From: Streptomyces sp. AM 4-1-1
Lineage (GTDB): Bacteria > Actinomycetota > Actinomycetes > Streptomycetales > Streptomycetaceae
Assembly (NCBI RefSeq): GCF_029167625.1
Contig: NZ_CP119145.1
Span: 1,736,001-1,800,000 of the forward strand
Length of the DNA: 64,000 nt
Reading direction: 5' to 3'
Below are positions 27,197 through 36,953 of this stretch, piece after piece. The notes under the pieces are model-generated. The model was not told the origin of the DNA, did not search any database, and saw only the letters and a program-made list of their open reading frames with translations. Position numbers and translations under genes: made by a program. Position 1 is the stretch's first letter; each line of letters begins with the position of its first letter.

Positions 27197-27940
27197 GTGC
27201 GCCTTTCCTGGAGGACGTCCGTGGTGGCGGTCTGCACCGCCCTGACACTCGCGACGGCCGGCGCCGCCACCGCGCGGACGGGACCCGCGGACCACGACGG
27301 CGCGCCGCACCGGACGGACCGGGCGGCTCCGCCCGGCGGCCGGACGTTCGTGGCCAGGACGGCGACCGCCGCCACGGAGACGACACTGCGTCTCACGCTG
27401 GACGCGACGGGCCCCGGCGGCGGGACACAGAAGCTCTCCACCGCCGACCTCGAACGGATCTCCGCGCTTCTGGGGGTGCCCGTGGGCAAGCCGGGCCGTT
27501 CGTCGGACGCCGCCGCCCCGACCGCCGCCCCGGCCACTGCCGCGGCCGCCGCGCGCCAGCCGGCCGCGAAGAAGGGACCGGCCACACTGCGCTGCGACAA
27601 GAACCCGAGCTGGAGCGATGCGCGCGGGACACTGTCGGCCCGCTTCAACTGCCACCACTCCACGATCAACTGGGGCTACAGGATCTCGGCGAAGCTACGG
27701 GCGGTCATCACGGGCAAGGTCACCGAACAGGGCGTCTCGTGGTGGAGCAACGGCAGACGGAAGCCGAGGAACGCGGGGCACGTGGTGGGGAAGAGCTACC
27801 ACTTCCACGGCACGCTCAAGCCGGTGAGGCACGGGGACCACGTGCAGTTCCAGGACCACATGACGTTCCGGGTGAACATCGGCGGGAGGACCGGTACCGG
27901 TTCCCTCGCCTGGGCCGCGGACGTCAGGGCGAAGAAGTAG
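27197..27940 (+). CDS. Secreted hypothetical protein
   Basis: The 247-residue protein starts at a GTG seven bases after GAGGGGA and has a classical signal peptide (R-L-S-W-R, then V-V-A-V-C-T-A-L-T-L-A-T-A-G-A-A-T-A). A low-complexity Ala/Pro linker at about residues 100-125 is followed by a C-terminal domain of about 115 residues. That domain is rich in aromatic, His and Lys residues (for example S-W-S-D-A-R-G-T-L-S and H-F-H-G-T-L-K). Two cysteines (W-context near 133 and 153) may form a disulfide. I do not recognise the domain. It is followed after 11 bases by a small cytoplasmic protein gene, possibly in the same transcript. Confidence 0.7.
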   Translation: MRLSWRTSVVAVCTALTLATAGAATARTGPADHDGAPHRTDRAAPPGGRTFVARTATAATETTLRLTLDATGPGGGTQKLSTADLERISALLGVPVGKPGRSSDAAAPTAAPATAAAAARQPAAKKGPATLRCDKNPSWSDARGTLSARFNCHHSTINWGYRISAKLRAVITGKVTEQGVSWWSNGRRKPRNAGHVVGKSYHFHGTLKPVRHGDHVQFQDHMTFRVNIGGRTGTGSLAWAADVRAKK

Positions 27941-27951
27941 GCGGGCCGACG

Positions 27952-28326
27952 ATGACCCCGAACGCCGACGCGGTACGCCACTGGGCGGAGACCGTCCTGC
28001 GGCAGCTGCGGGCCCCCCGGGGCCACACCCTGACCGTGACACCGGCCGACCCGCAAGGGGTGGAGGTCACGCTGGGCTGCCCGGACGGGACCTCGACGAG
28101 CGTGCTGCTGGAGCGGGGCATGGCCGAGGCGGAGGCGGTCGTCATGCTGGCCGGCCAGTTGCAGGACGGCGTCCTGGAATCCACGGGCGGCGCCCCGGCC
28201 CCGCCGTGCCCCGCCTCCGGCCACAGCCACCCGGCAGTGGCCGCGGTGGTGGACGGCGTCGCCTCCTGGACCTGCCCGCAGGGCGGCGGGACCCGGCCGG
28301 TCCTGCCGCCCCCGGCCGCCGCGTAG
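27952..28326 (+). CDS. Hypothetical protein
   Basis: This 124-residue soluble protein lies immediately after the secreted protein gene. It has an N-terminal helix (A-V-R-H-W-A-E-T-V-L-R-Q-L), strands around residues 24-55 and a His/Cys-containing C-terminal part (G-H-S-H-P and S-W-T-C-P). No family is recognised. Coupling to the preceding gene is suggested by spacing only. Confidence 0.5.
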   Translation: MTPNADAVRHWAETVLRQLRAPRGHTLTVTPADPQGVEVTLGCPDGTSTSVLLERGMAEAEAVVMLAGQLQDGVLESTGGAPAPPCPASGHSHPAVAAVVDGVASWTCPQGGGTRPVLPPPAAA

Positions 28327-28484
28327 CCGTACCCGAACGGCGGTCGAGTGCGACTCGTACGGGTGGCGGGCGCCGTGGTCCGCCCCTCGCCGACGACGCG
28401 CTCGTACGCCCTGTGGGACACGTACGGCGGACTCCCGGCCCGGCGGAAGCCCTCAGGCGTACGGCGCGGACCGTGCCGGGTCCC

Positions 28485-29906
<1,422 letters not shown>

Positions 29907-29942
29907 GTCGGCTCTCCCCGTGTGGTCCGGTCGTCAGGCGGT

Positions 29943-30049
29943 GATGTCCATCGAGGAGCGGACGACGGCGTCGGCGCCTGGTGCCCCTCCCGGCAAGCCT
30001 TGCCGGTCACGGCATTAGGTGGCGTGGACCGCACACCTCGATGGACATC
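29943..30049. repeat. 14-bp inverted repeat around the cysS leader ORF
   Basis: GATGTCCATCGAGG at 29943-29956 is perfectly complementary to 30036-30049. In the cysS transcript the upstream arm includes the start codon of a 13-codon leader ORF, and the downstream arm would pair with it. A smaller 7-bp hairpin (CCGGCAA/TTGCCGG, about 29990-30006) lies between. This looks like a possible attenuation or translational-coupling device. Confidence 0.5.
30007..30048 (-). CDS. Leader ORF of 13 codons between lysE and cysS
   Basis: AAGGAG (30060-30055), directly after the lysE stop, is followed after six bases by an ATG and the short frame M-S-I-E-V-C-G-P-R-H-L-M-P ending in TGA. It contains one Cys codon and the rare Leu codon CTA. 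Its start lies inside the inverted repeat described here. A regulatory leader peptide for cysS is the simplest reading; chance cannot be excluded. Confidence 0.4.
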   Translation of the reverse strand: MSIEVCGPRHLMP

Positions 30050-30061
30050 CCCTGCTCCTTG

Positions 30062-30676
30062 TCAGCGGCCGGCGACGGCCAGTTGGATGCCGATGCCGAC
30101 GAAGGCGGCGGCGAACGTGCGGCGCATCCACGCCATGACCTTGGGGCGTGTGATCACCTTGTCCCGGACGGCCGCGGCGAATCCGCCGTAGATCGCGAAC
30201 ACGACGAAGGTCATGACCATGAAGACCAGGCTCAGCTGAAGCATCTGCGGGAGGGTGTTCGCGGTGTCCGCCGGCACGAACTGCGGCAGGAAGGCGAGGA
30301 AGAAGATCGACAGCTTGGGGTTGAGGAAGTTGATCAGGATCGCCGTGCCGGCGATCCGCAGGGACGAGGTCTCCTCCTTGTTCGGGTCCTCGATCTTGAG
30401 CGTTCCGGACTCCTGCAGGGTCCTCCACGCCATGTAGAGGAGGTAGGCCACACCGGCCCACTTGAAGACGCCGAACACCACCGCGCTGGTGTGCAGGATC
30501 GCGGCGAGCCCCGCGATCGCGGCAGCCAGGTGCGGGACGATGCCCAGGGTGCAGCCGAAGGCGGCGACCACGCTCTTACGGAAGCCGCGGGACAGGCCCG
30601 TGGCGATCGTGTAGAGCGCCCCCGTGCCGGGAGAGACGACGATGATCAGGGATGTGATGAGGAACTGAAGGCTCAT
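30062..30676 (-). CDS. LysE/RhtB-family amino acid exporter
   Basis: The 204-residue membrane protein has six hydrophobic segments. It carries the LysE-family start (S-P-G-T-G-A-L-Y near residue 15) and the central F-L-N-P-K-L-S-I-F-F motif near 117. RhtB relatives export threonine, homoserine or cysteine derivatives. It stands between trpC (138 bases upstream) and cysS (154 bases downstream) in the same direction, so it may export cysteine, an intermediate or the final product. Substrate not deducible from sequence. Confidence 0.85.
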   Translation of the reverse strand: MSLQFLITSLIIVVSPGTGALYTIATGLSRGFRKSVVAAFGCTLGIVPHLAAAIAGLAAILHTSAVVFGVFKWAGVAYLLYMAWRTLQESGTLKIEDPNKEETSSLRIAGTAILINFLNPKLSIFFLAFLPQFVPADTANTLPQMLQLSLVFMVMTFVVFAIYGGFAAAVRDKVITRPKVMAWMRRTFAAAFVGIGIQLAVAGR

Positions 30677-30814
30677 TGACGCTCGCTGGTGTTCTCTGGC
30701 GCCGACGACCCGTGCCCGAATCGAAGGCGTCGACTCCAGCCGCGAGTGCGCTGCGCGTGCGTGTTACCGGTCGGCCGAAACGCTAGTACCTGACCGGCCC
30801 CGGCGCTGCCCCCG

Positions 30815-31615
30815 TCAGACATCGGAAGTGGCCAGAAGTTGGCGCGTCGCCAGCTTGACGTCCTGACTTCTCATCAGGGATTCACCGACCAGGAAGGCCC
30901 TGATCCCCACCTTGGCCATCCGGTCGAGGTCGGCGGGGGTGCTCAGTCCGCTCTCCCCCACCACGAGGCGGTCGTCGGGGACCTTCGGCGCCAGGGCCTC
31001 GGCGGTGTCCAGACTGGTCCGCAGGGTGTGCAGATCCCGGTTGTTGATGCCGAGCAGGGGGGACCGCAGGCGTTGCGCGCGTCGCAGTTCCTCCTCGTCG
31101 TGCACCTCCACCAGTACGTCCATGCCCAGGTCGTGGGCCGTGGCTTCGAGGGTGCCGGCGGATTCGTCGTCCAGGGCCGACAACATCAGCAGGACGCAGT
31201 CCGCTCCCCAGGCACGCGCCTCGATCACCTGGTAGGGGTCGTACATGAAGTCCTTGCGCAGGACCGGAAGCGACACCGCGGCCCGGGCCGACACCAGGTG
31301 CTCGCGGCTCCCCTCGAAGGACGGGGTGTCGGTCAGGACCGAGAGGCAGGCGGCCCCGCCGTCCTCGAAGGCCCGCGCCAGGGCGGGGGGATCGAAGTGG
31401 TCGCGGATGAGCCCCTTCGACGGGCTCTTCTTCTTGATCTCCGCGATGAGGGCGTAGTCACCCTGGCGGGTCCTGCGGGCCAGCGCGTCGAAGAATCCAC
31501 GCGGAGCGGGCGCGTCGTCCGCCTGCCGCCGCAGCTGCGCGACGGGGACGGTCCGCTTGGCCGCCTCGATCTCCGCACGCTTGTAGGACTCGACTCTCTT
31601 CAAGAGGTCACTCAT
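30815..31615 (-). CDS. trpC: Indole-3-glycerol phosphate synthase
   Basis: The 266-residue TIM barrel would convert carboxyphenylaminodeoxyribulose phosphate to indole-3-glycerol phosphate. The catalytic Lys lies in [10 protein letters not shown] (residues about 60-69), L-R-K-D-F near 120, and the phosphate site G-E-S-G-L-S near 220 is intact. The start follows the trpD stop after one base, with its SD inside trpD. No trpE, trpA or trpB is in the window and actinobacteria use PriA for the isomerase step. This pair could raise the supply of indole-glycerol phosphate for the locus, or make tryptophan. It is likely a paralogue of a housekeeping gene. Confidence 0.92.
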   Translation of the reverse strand: MSDLLKRVESYKRAEIEAAKRTVPVAQLRRQADDAPAPRGFFDALARRTRQGDYALIAEIKKKSPSKGLIRDHFDPPALARAFEDGGAACLSVLTDTPSFEGSREHLVSARAAVSLPVLRKDFMYDPYQVIEARAWGADCVLLMLSALDDESAGTLEATAHDLGMDVLVEVHDEEELRRAQRLRSPLLGINNRDLHTLRTSLDTAEALAPKVPDDRLVVGESGLSTPADLDRMAKVGIRAFLVGESLMRSQDVKLATRQLLATSDV

Positions 31616-31616
31616 G

Positions 31617-32639
31617 TCATTCTCCTGACTCGTGTGAGGAAACGGCGAGCAGATCGAGCCGGTGCCGTGCCTGCCCGGAGTCGATGGACGTCTGCGCCAT
31701 CCGGACTCCTTCGGCCAGGCCGTCCGCGGCGCCCGCGGCCACGAGCGCGCCGGCGGCGTTGAGGACGGCGACGTCCCGGTACGCGTTCCGCTCGCCCTCC
31801 AGCACCGCGGTCAGGGCCTTCGCGTTCTCGGCCGGGTCCCCGCCCCGCAGGTCGCCGGGCCGGCTGCGGGGCAGTCCGACGTCTTCCGGAGCGATCCGGT
31901 AGGTCGAGACCGTTCCCTCGTTCAGTTCGCAGACCAGGGTGGGTCCGCCTGTGGTCATCTCGTCCAGGCCGTCCGAGCCGTGCACGACCAGGGCGCGTTC
32001 GGAGCCCAGTTCGCGAAGGACGCGGGCCATCGGTTCGAGCCACTGACGGGAGAAGACACCGACGAGGTGGTGGCGGACCCCCGCCGGGTTGAGGAGCGGG
32101 CCGAGCAGGTTGAACAGGGTGCGGGTGGCGAGTTCCTTACGGGTGGGCGCCACGTGCTTCAGGGCCGGGTGGTGGGCGGGGGCGAACATGAAACCGATGC
32201 CCGCGGTGCGCACGCAGTGCTCGACCCCGGCGGGGGTGAGGCCGTTGCGCACCCCGAGGGCGGACAGGACGTCGGCGGCGCCCGACCGGGACGAGAGGGC
32301 GCGGTTGCCGTGCTTGGCGACCGGCACTCCGCTGCCGGCGACGATGAACGCCGCGCAGGTGGAGATGTTGTACGAGCCGGCCTCGTCGCCCCCGGTGCCG
32401 ACGACGTCGACGGCGCCGGGCGGGACGTCGACGCGCAGCATGTGGGACCGGAGGGTGAGGGCGGCGCCGGTCAGCTCCTCCACGGTCTCGCCGCGCACCC
32501 GCAGCGCCATGAGCAGCGCCCCCATCTGGGCGGGGGTCGCCTCACCGGTCACCATTTTGCTGATCACATGGGACGACTCCTCGCGGGTGAGGGTGCCGCC
32601 GGAGGCGGTCTTGCTCAGGAGGGCCTTGTACTGCTCCAT
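31617..32639 (-). CDS. trpD: Anthranilate phosphoribosyltransferase
   Basis: The 340-residue enzyme joins anthranilate to phosphoribosyl pyrophosphate. PRPP-binding G-T-G-G-D (about residue 80), N-I-S-T, the K-H-G-N-R segment (about 106-110) and [12 protein letters not shown] are all in place, so it should be active. The ATG overlaps the stop of the flavoenzyme gene (TGATG) and trpC follows after one base. These couplings put trpDC firmly in the minus-strand operon of the biosynthetic locus. A TrpD-fold enzyme acting on another aromatic amine is possible. Confidence 0.92.
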   Translation of the reverse strand: MEQYKALLSKTASGGTLTREESSHVISKMVTGEATPAQMGALLMALRVRGETVEELTGAALTLRSHMLRVDVPPGAVDVVGTGGDEAGSYNISTCAAFIVAGSGVPVAKHGNRALSSRSGAADVLSALGVRNGLTPAGVEHCVRTAGIGFMFAPAHHPALKHVAPTRKELATRTLFNLLGPLLNPAGVRHHLVGVFSRQWLEPMARVLRELGSERALVVHGSDGLDEMTTGGPTLVCELNEGTVSTYRIAPEDVGLPRSRPGDLRGGDPAENAKALTAVLEGERNAYRDVAVLNAAGALVAAGAADGLAEGVRMAQTSIDSGQARHRLDLLAVSSHESGE

Positions 32640-34744
32640 CACATCTCCCCTTGTGGCGTGTTCGCCGGCTGCGGCATGGGCTGGTCCCAGTCGAGTTCGA
32701 CGTTCTCGCGCCGGAAGGGCGTGTGGTCGCTCAGGCCGGTGTCCAGTTCGCGGGCGAAGAGGTGCCCGCTGTGTACGGCGGCGGCGATGATCCCCGGGCC
32801 CAGGCAGTCGCCGACCCGCACGACGCGTCGGACGCCCGCCCGTGCCAGGGTGCCCTCCTCCAGGTTTCGCAGGTCGTGGAAGAGGGCGTCGCGCGGGACC
32901 ATGCTCGTCACCAGGACGACCGCGTCGACGGCCACCCGCGTCTCGCGTCCGGTGTAGGTGCAGGAGAGGTGGACCGCTCCGGGTTCGGCACGGGCCAGCG
33001 AGGACAACGGGTGGGTGCTCGCGCAGAGTTCCATGAGCCGTCGGCCGACGCGCTTCTGTTCGGCGGTGAACTGGGTGAAGGCCGCCAGCAGGCTCTCGGG
33101 GGTGGCGAAGGTGATCTCGCAGCCGCTCTGGACGAGGAGTTCGGTGATGACGCTCGCCATGTAGTAGTGGTCGTCGTCGAAGACGAGGACCCGGCCCTGG
33201 GGCAGACGGCCGTCCATGATGTCGTCCGGTGTGTACACCGGAATCGACGCGAGACCTGGCACGGCGGCGATGTGGTGCCTTCCCACCCCGTCCCGGCGCC
33301 AGGTCGCTCCGGTGGCGACGGCGACGAGGGAGCACTCCGCTTCCAGGACGAGCTCAGCGGTGACCTCGTTGCCGGGCAGGATCTGCACGCCTGGCATGGT
33401 CTTCAGCTGTTGCAGCCGCCAGTCACGCACCCTGGCGTAGGTGGCCATACCGGGCAGCCGGCTCTCACGGGTGACCCGTCCGCCGAGTTCGCGCCCCTGT
33501 TCGGCGAGGATCACCTCGTACCCTCGTTGGCCGAGGGCACGGGCCGCTTCGAGTCCGGCCGGGCCACCGCCGGCGATGAGCACCTTGTCGGTGGTGTCGC
33601 GCACAGCGATGCGTTCGGGGTGCCAGCCCCGGCGCCATTCCTCACCCGTGGTGGGGTTCTGGGTGCACCGGAACGGGGCGCCCGCCCGGTCCCAGGCCAC
33701 GCAGATGTTGCAGCCGACGCATTCGCGGATGTCGTCGATGCGCCCTTCCTCGATCTTGCGGGGCAGGAACGGGTCGGCGATCGAGGGGCGGGCCGCGCCG
33801 ATGAGGTCCAGGGTGCCGTTGCGCACCATGGTGGCCATCGTGTCGGGGGAGGTGAATCGTCCGACGCCGACCACCGGCTTCGTGGTCACGCTCTTGACGA
33901 ACTTGACGTACTCCTCCTGGTATCCCTCGCCGGAGAAGCGCGCGGTGGCCCCGTCGTTGTCGAAGTTGCTGATGTTCACGTCCCACAGGTCGGGGAGTTC
34001 GGCGAGCATCTCGACGACGTCGTGCCCCTCCCCCTTGGCGGTGATGCCCTGCTCGCCCATCAGTTCGTCGACGCTGAAGCGCACGGCGACCGCGCAGCGG
34101 TCCCCGACCGCCTCCTTCGCGTCCTCGATCAGCTCGCGCAGCAGCCGGGCGCGGTTCTCCAGGCTGCCGCCGTACTCGTCCGTCCGCTGGTTGCGGCGTC
34201 GGGAGAGGAAATTGATCGGCAGCGTCATGTCGTGGCCCGCGTACACGTAGACGATGTCGAATCCCGCGCGCTGCGCGTTCAGGGCCGCGTTGCGGTGCCA
34301 GCGCCGGAACGCGCGGATGTCGGACTTGTCCATGGCGCGGGCGGCCGCCGGGAAGAGGTCCCTGGTGGCCGCGACGCTCGGGGCGATGGGGACGGCCCGG
34401 CTCTCCAGATTGCTGACGTGAGCGCCGTTGTGCGCCAGCTCGACGCCGGCGAGGGCGCCGTGTCCGTGGATGAGATCGGTGGCGCGCGCGAGGTAGGGGA
34501 TGTCCTTCTCGTCCCACAGCCTGAGTTCGCGCTGGTGGTTTCCCGAGTAGTGGATGTCGCACTGCTCGGTGCAGACGACGCCCCATCCGCCTTCGGCCTT
34601 GACGTGGCGCATCGCGGCCATGGCGCTGGGGAACGCCCTCCCCATCCCATTGCAGTGCGGTACCTGGTAGAACCGGTTCTTGGCCGTGACCGGGCCTATT
34701 CGGACGGGCTGGAAGAGGGCGTCGTAACGCGCGGGGCGGGACAT
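32639..34744 (-). CDS. Trimethylamine/dimethylamine dehydrogenase-like iron-sulfur flavoenzyme
   Basis: The 701-residue protein has an N-terminal old-yellow-enzyme TIM barrel (1-370), a 4Fe-4S site (E-C-V-G-C-N-I-C, with a fourth Cys about 12 residues later, at about 345-360) and a C-terminal nucleotide/flavin-binding part (G-G-G-P-A-G-L-E near 394). This is the arrangement of trimethylamine, dimethylamine and histamine dehydrogenases and of 2,4-dienoyl-CoA reductase; the N-terminal sequence with H-C-N-G-M-G favours the amine-dehydrogenase side. It probably oxidises an amine or reduces an unsaturated intermediate of the pathway. It is coupled to trpD downstream and lies 23 bases after the YggS gene. 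Confidence 0.87.
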   Translation of the reverse strand: MSRPARYDALFQPVRIGPVTAKNRFYQVPHCNGMGRAFPSAMAAMRHVKAEGGWGVVCTEQCDIHYSGNHQRELRLWDEKDIPYLARATDLIHGHGALAGVELAHNGAHVSNLESRAVPIAPSVAATRDLFPAAARAMDKSDIRAFRRWHRNAALNAQRAGFDIVYVYAGHDMTLPINFLSRRRNQRTDEYGGSLENRARLLRELIEDAKEAVGDRCAVAVRFSVDELMGEQGITAKGEGHDVVEMLAELPDLWDVNISNFDNDGATARFSGEGYQEEYVKFVKSVTTKPVVGVGRFTSPDTMATMVRNGTLDLIGAARPSIADPFLPRKIEEGRIDDIRECVGCNICVAWDRAGAPFRCTQNPTTGEEWRRGWHPERIAVRDTTDKVLIAGGGPAGLEAARALGQRGYEVILAEQGRELGGRVTRESRLPGMATYARVRDWRLQQLKTMPGVQILPGNEVTAELVLEAECSLVAVATGATWRRDGVGRHHIAAVPGLASIPVYTPDDIMDGRLPQGRVLVFDDDHYYMASVITELLVQSGCEITFATPESLLAAFTQFTAEQKRVGRRLMELCASTHPLSSLARAEPGAVHLSCTYTGRETRVAVDAVVLVTSMVPRDALFHDLRNLEEGTLARAGVRRVVRVGDCLGPGIIAAAVHSGHLFARELDTGLSDHTPFRRENVELDWDQPMPQPANTPQGEM

Positions 34745-34767
34745 GGCTTCCTTCTGCTGGGGCCTGT

Positions 34768-35469
34768 TCAGGCTGCGGGATACGCGCGGGCACCGAAGAC
34801 GGCGCTGCCCACCCGGACGTGCGTCGCGCCGTGCGCGATGGCCGAGGTGAAGTCGCCGCTCATGCCCATGGACAGTGAGGGCAGCCCGTTCCGCTCGGCG
34901 ATCTCCCGCAGTTGCAGGAAGTGCGCTTCCGAGGGCTCATCGACGGGCGGGATGCACATGAGGCCGATCACGTCGAGTTCGTGCTTGCCCCGGCAGATGT
35001 CCAGGAAGTAGTCCGTGTCGCTCGGGGCGACTCCGGCCTTCTGCCGCTCCAGCCCGGTGTTCACCTGGACGAAGACCTTGGGCCGCCGGCCCTGCTTCTC
35101 GCTCTGGCGGAACAGTGCCTCGCTGAGCGAGAAGCGGTCGACCGAGTGGATCACGTCGAAGAGAGCGACGGCGTCACGGGCCTTGTTCGTCTGCAACGGA
35201 CCGATCAGGTGCAGTTCCACCCCGGGGTGTTCCGCCCGGAGAGCGGGCCACTTCGCCTGCGCCTCCTGCACCCTGTTCTCACCGTAGACGTGCAGGCCCC
35301 GGCCGATCGCCCGGCCGAGCACGTCCTGGGGCACCGTCTTGGAGGCGGCGACCAGGGTCACCGAGTCCGGGGACCGGCCCGCCCGCGCGCACGCCTCGGC
35401 CATCGCCGTTCGCGTACGCTCCAGCCCGTCCAGCGGGTCGGTACGGTCCGGCTCGTGGTCGCTGCTCAC
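34768..35469 (-). CDS. YggS-family PLP-binding protein
   Basis: The 233-residue protein has the Ala-racemase-like TIM barrel of YggS/PLPBP. The PLP lysine sits in A-A-S-K-T-V (about residue 43), Y-G-E-N-R-V-Q-E follows, H-L-I-G-P-L-Q-T-N-K is near 88 and the phosphate-binding S-M-G-M-S-G-D-F is near 198. Members are not known enzymes; they buffer PLP and affect amino-acid metabolism. The genome probably holds a housekeeping copy near divIVA, so this one is likely pathway-linked. Together with the pdxH-like gene nearby it suggests an extra need for PLP. The start is a GTG with GGAGAT upstream. Confidence 0.9.
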   Translation of the reverse strand: MSSDHEPDRTDPLDGLERTRTAMAEACARAGRSPDSVTLVAASKTVPQDVLGRAIGRGLHVYGENRVQEAQAKWPALRAEHPGVELHLIGPLQTNKARDAVALFDVIHSVDRFSLSEALFRQSEKQGRRPKVFVQVNTGLERQKAGVAPSDTDYFLDICRGKHELDVIGLMCIPPVDEPSEAHFLQLREIAERNGLPSLSMGMSGDFTSAIAHGATHVRVGSAVFGARAYPAA

Positions 35470-35486
35470 CTGACATCTCCTCAAGC

Positions 35487-36179
35487 TCAGACGAATTCGA
35501 AACGCTGTGGCGAACTCATCAGGGTCGATGACCCGATGCGCGCGCCGAGGGCCGGTAGGCCGACCCGTAGTTCGGCCTCCAGGGCCAGGAGGTCGTCGTG
35601 GGCGGTGGCGTGATGGGCCTCCGCCACAATCAGGACCTGGCCGGTGTCCGCGGACACCACGGACCTGGCGCTCTGCCGGTAGGTCCATCGCCGTGAGTGG
35701 GCGTGGCCCTCGGGATCGGCGAAGACGACCTCTCCCTCCCCGGGGTGCTCGGTGTCCCCCTGGAACGTCAGGTAGGTCTCGGTCCCGTCGGCCGGACGAA
35801 CGGTGATGCCCTCGGCGACGTGCGCGCGGTCGAACGCCGCGATGGGGATGCCGAAGGCCATCGAGACGTGGTTCAGGTAGTCGACCAGCGGATGGAACCT
35901 GGGCATCTCCTGGGACTTCCGGTAGCGGCGCAACAGGGCTTCCGAGGCGCACCGGTACTGGGTGGGCTTCATGCCCATGCGGGAGAACGTCTCGCGCCAC
36001 GCGGCGATCTCGGGCATCTCCGCTTCCGCCGCGCCGGCCTGCCGCTCCTTGATGACGGTGGCCAGTCGTTCGAGGACGGCGGGAGCCTCCTTGGTGTCGC
36101 GGACGTCCTCGGTGGCGACCGCGAGAGCCCGCAGGTTCGGGTGGAGGTTCCAGACGGCATCGGCGTGCGTGAAGTACAT
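35487..36179 (-). CDS. Stand-alone B3/4 domain protein (PheRS-beta editing fold), copy 1
   Basis: The 230-residue protein consists of a B3/4 domain, the fold that hydrolyses mischarged tRNA in the beta subunit of phenylalanyl-tRNA synthetase. Recognisable parts are W-R-E-T-F-x-x-M-G-M-K-P-T-Q-Y near residue 65, S-E-A-L-L-R-R-Y, L-V-D-Y-L-N near 100 and the C-terminal part around residue 170, W-T-Y-R-Q-S. A free-standing form could edit aminoacyl-tRNA or bind a small molecule. A second copy lies at 52015, in the other arm of the same locus. It is 17 bases upstream of the YggS gene and 32 bases after the pdxH gene. Confidence 0.85.
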   Translation of the reverse strand: MYFTHADAVWNLHPNLRALAVATEDVRDTKEAPAVLERLATVIKERQAGAAEAEMPEIAAWRETFSRMGMKPTQYRCASEALLRRYRKSQEMPRFHPLVDYLNHVSMAFGIPIAAFDRAHVAEGITVRPADGTETYLTFQGDTEHPGEGEVVFADPEGHAHSRRWTYRQSARSVVSADTGQVLIVAEAHHATAHDDLLALEAELRVGLPALGARIGSSTLMSSPQRFEFV

Positions 36180-36211
36180 GGGCTTTCCCTACGGGTTCGT
36201 CTACTGCTCGA

Positions 36212-36847
36212 TCAGGGGTAGAGGCGACCCTGGTTCCAGGTTCCCTCGGGCTTCTGTCTACTGAAAACGAACCGGTCATGCAGCCGAAACGGCCGGTCCG
36301 ACCAGAACTCGACGTAGGTGGGACGCACGCGGTAGCCCGACCAGTGGGGCGGTCGCGGTACGTCCCCGGTGCCGAAACGCGCTCCTTCGCGGGCCACCGC
36401 GTCCTCAAGTTCCTGGCGGCTGCCGAGCGGGCGGGACTGCCGGCTGGCCCAGGCGCCGATCCGGCTGTCGGGGGCCCGGGAGGCGAAGTAGGCGTCGGCC
36501 TCGGTCTCGCTGACGCACTCCACCGGGCCCCTGAACCGCACCTGGCGGCGCATGGACTTCCAGTGCAGGACGGCCGATGCCCGCATGTTGGCCGTGAGCT
36601 GCGCGCCCTTGTTGGACTGCGTGTTCGTGAAGAAGACGAACCCCTCGGTGTCGTACCCCTTCAGGAGCACCATCCGGACGTCGGGAAGACCGTCCTCGTC
36701 TGCGGTCGCCAGCGCCATGGCGTTCGGATCGTTGATCTCGTTCTGGCCGGCCTCGGCGAACCACTGCTCGAACATGTCGAACGGTGCCTCCTCCGCGGCC
36801 TGTTCACTCATCGCTCCTGCGGCTGCGTCTGACTGCGGATCGAACAT
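36212..36847 (-). CDS. pdxH: Pyridoxamine 5'-phosphate oxidase
   Basis: The 211-residue FMN protein oxidises pyridoxine or pyridoxamine phosphate to PLP. The family motifs are complete: R-M-V-L-L-K-G near residue 58, R-Q-V-R-F-R-G near 103, S-R-Q-S-R-P-L near 133 and a C-terminal [10 protein letters not shown] with E-F-W and R-L-H-D-R. The protein also ends R-L-Y-P as in true PdxH. The ATG at 36847 has GGGAG eight bases upstream; a second ATG at 36811 is possible. It is co-transcribed with YggS and the Ala-racemase-fold gene, so it probably supplies PLP for the pathway. Confidence 0.92.
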   Translation of the reverse strand: MFDPQSDAAAGAMSEQAAEEAPFDMFEQWFAEAGQNEINDPNAMALATADEDGLPDVRMVLLKGYDTEGFVFFTNTQSNKGAQLTANMRASAVLHWKSMRRQVRFRGPVECVSETEADAYFASRAPDSRIGAWASRQSRPLGSRQELEDAVAREGARFGTGDVPRPPHWSGYRVRPTYVEFWSDRPFRLHDRFVFSRQKPEGTWNQGRLYP

Positions 36848-36953
36848 GGTGAAAACTCCCGGATGAGTCGCTCACGGTGCGAAGACTGTCGGGTACGCCG
36901 GGGTGCCGGTTCCGCCCTGGAGGCGGCCGGGCGTCACACCCGGCGGGCAGCTC

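Noticed and set aside
29907..30061. T-box riboswitch for cysS
   Set aside because: The T-box consensus AGGGUGGNACCGCG and an antiterminator are absent; only a leader ORF and inverted repeat are present.
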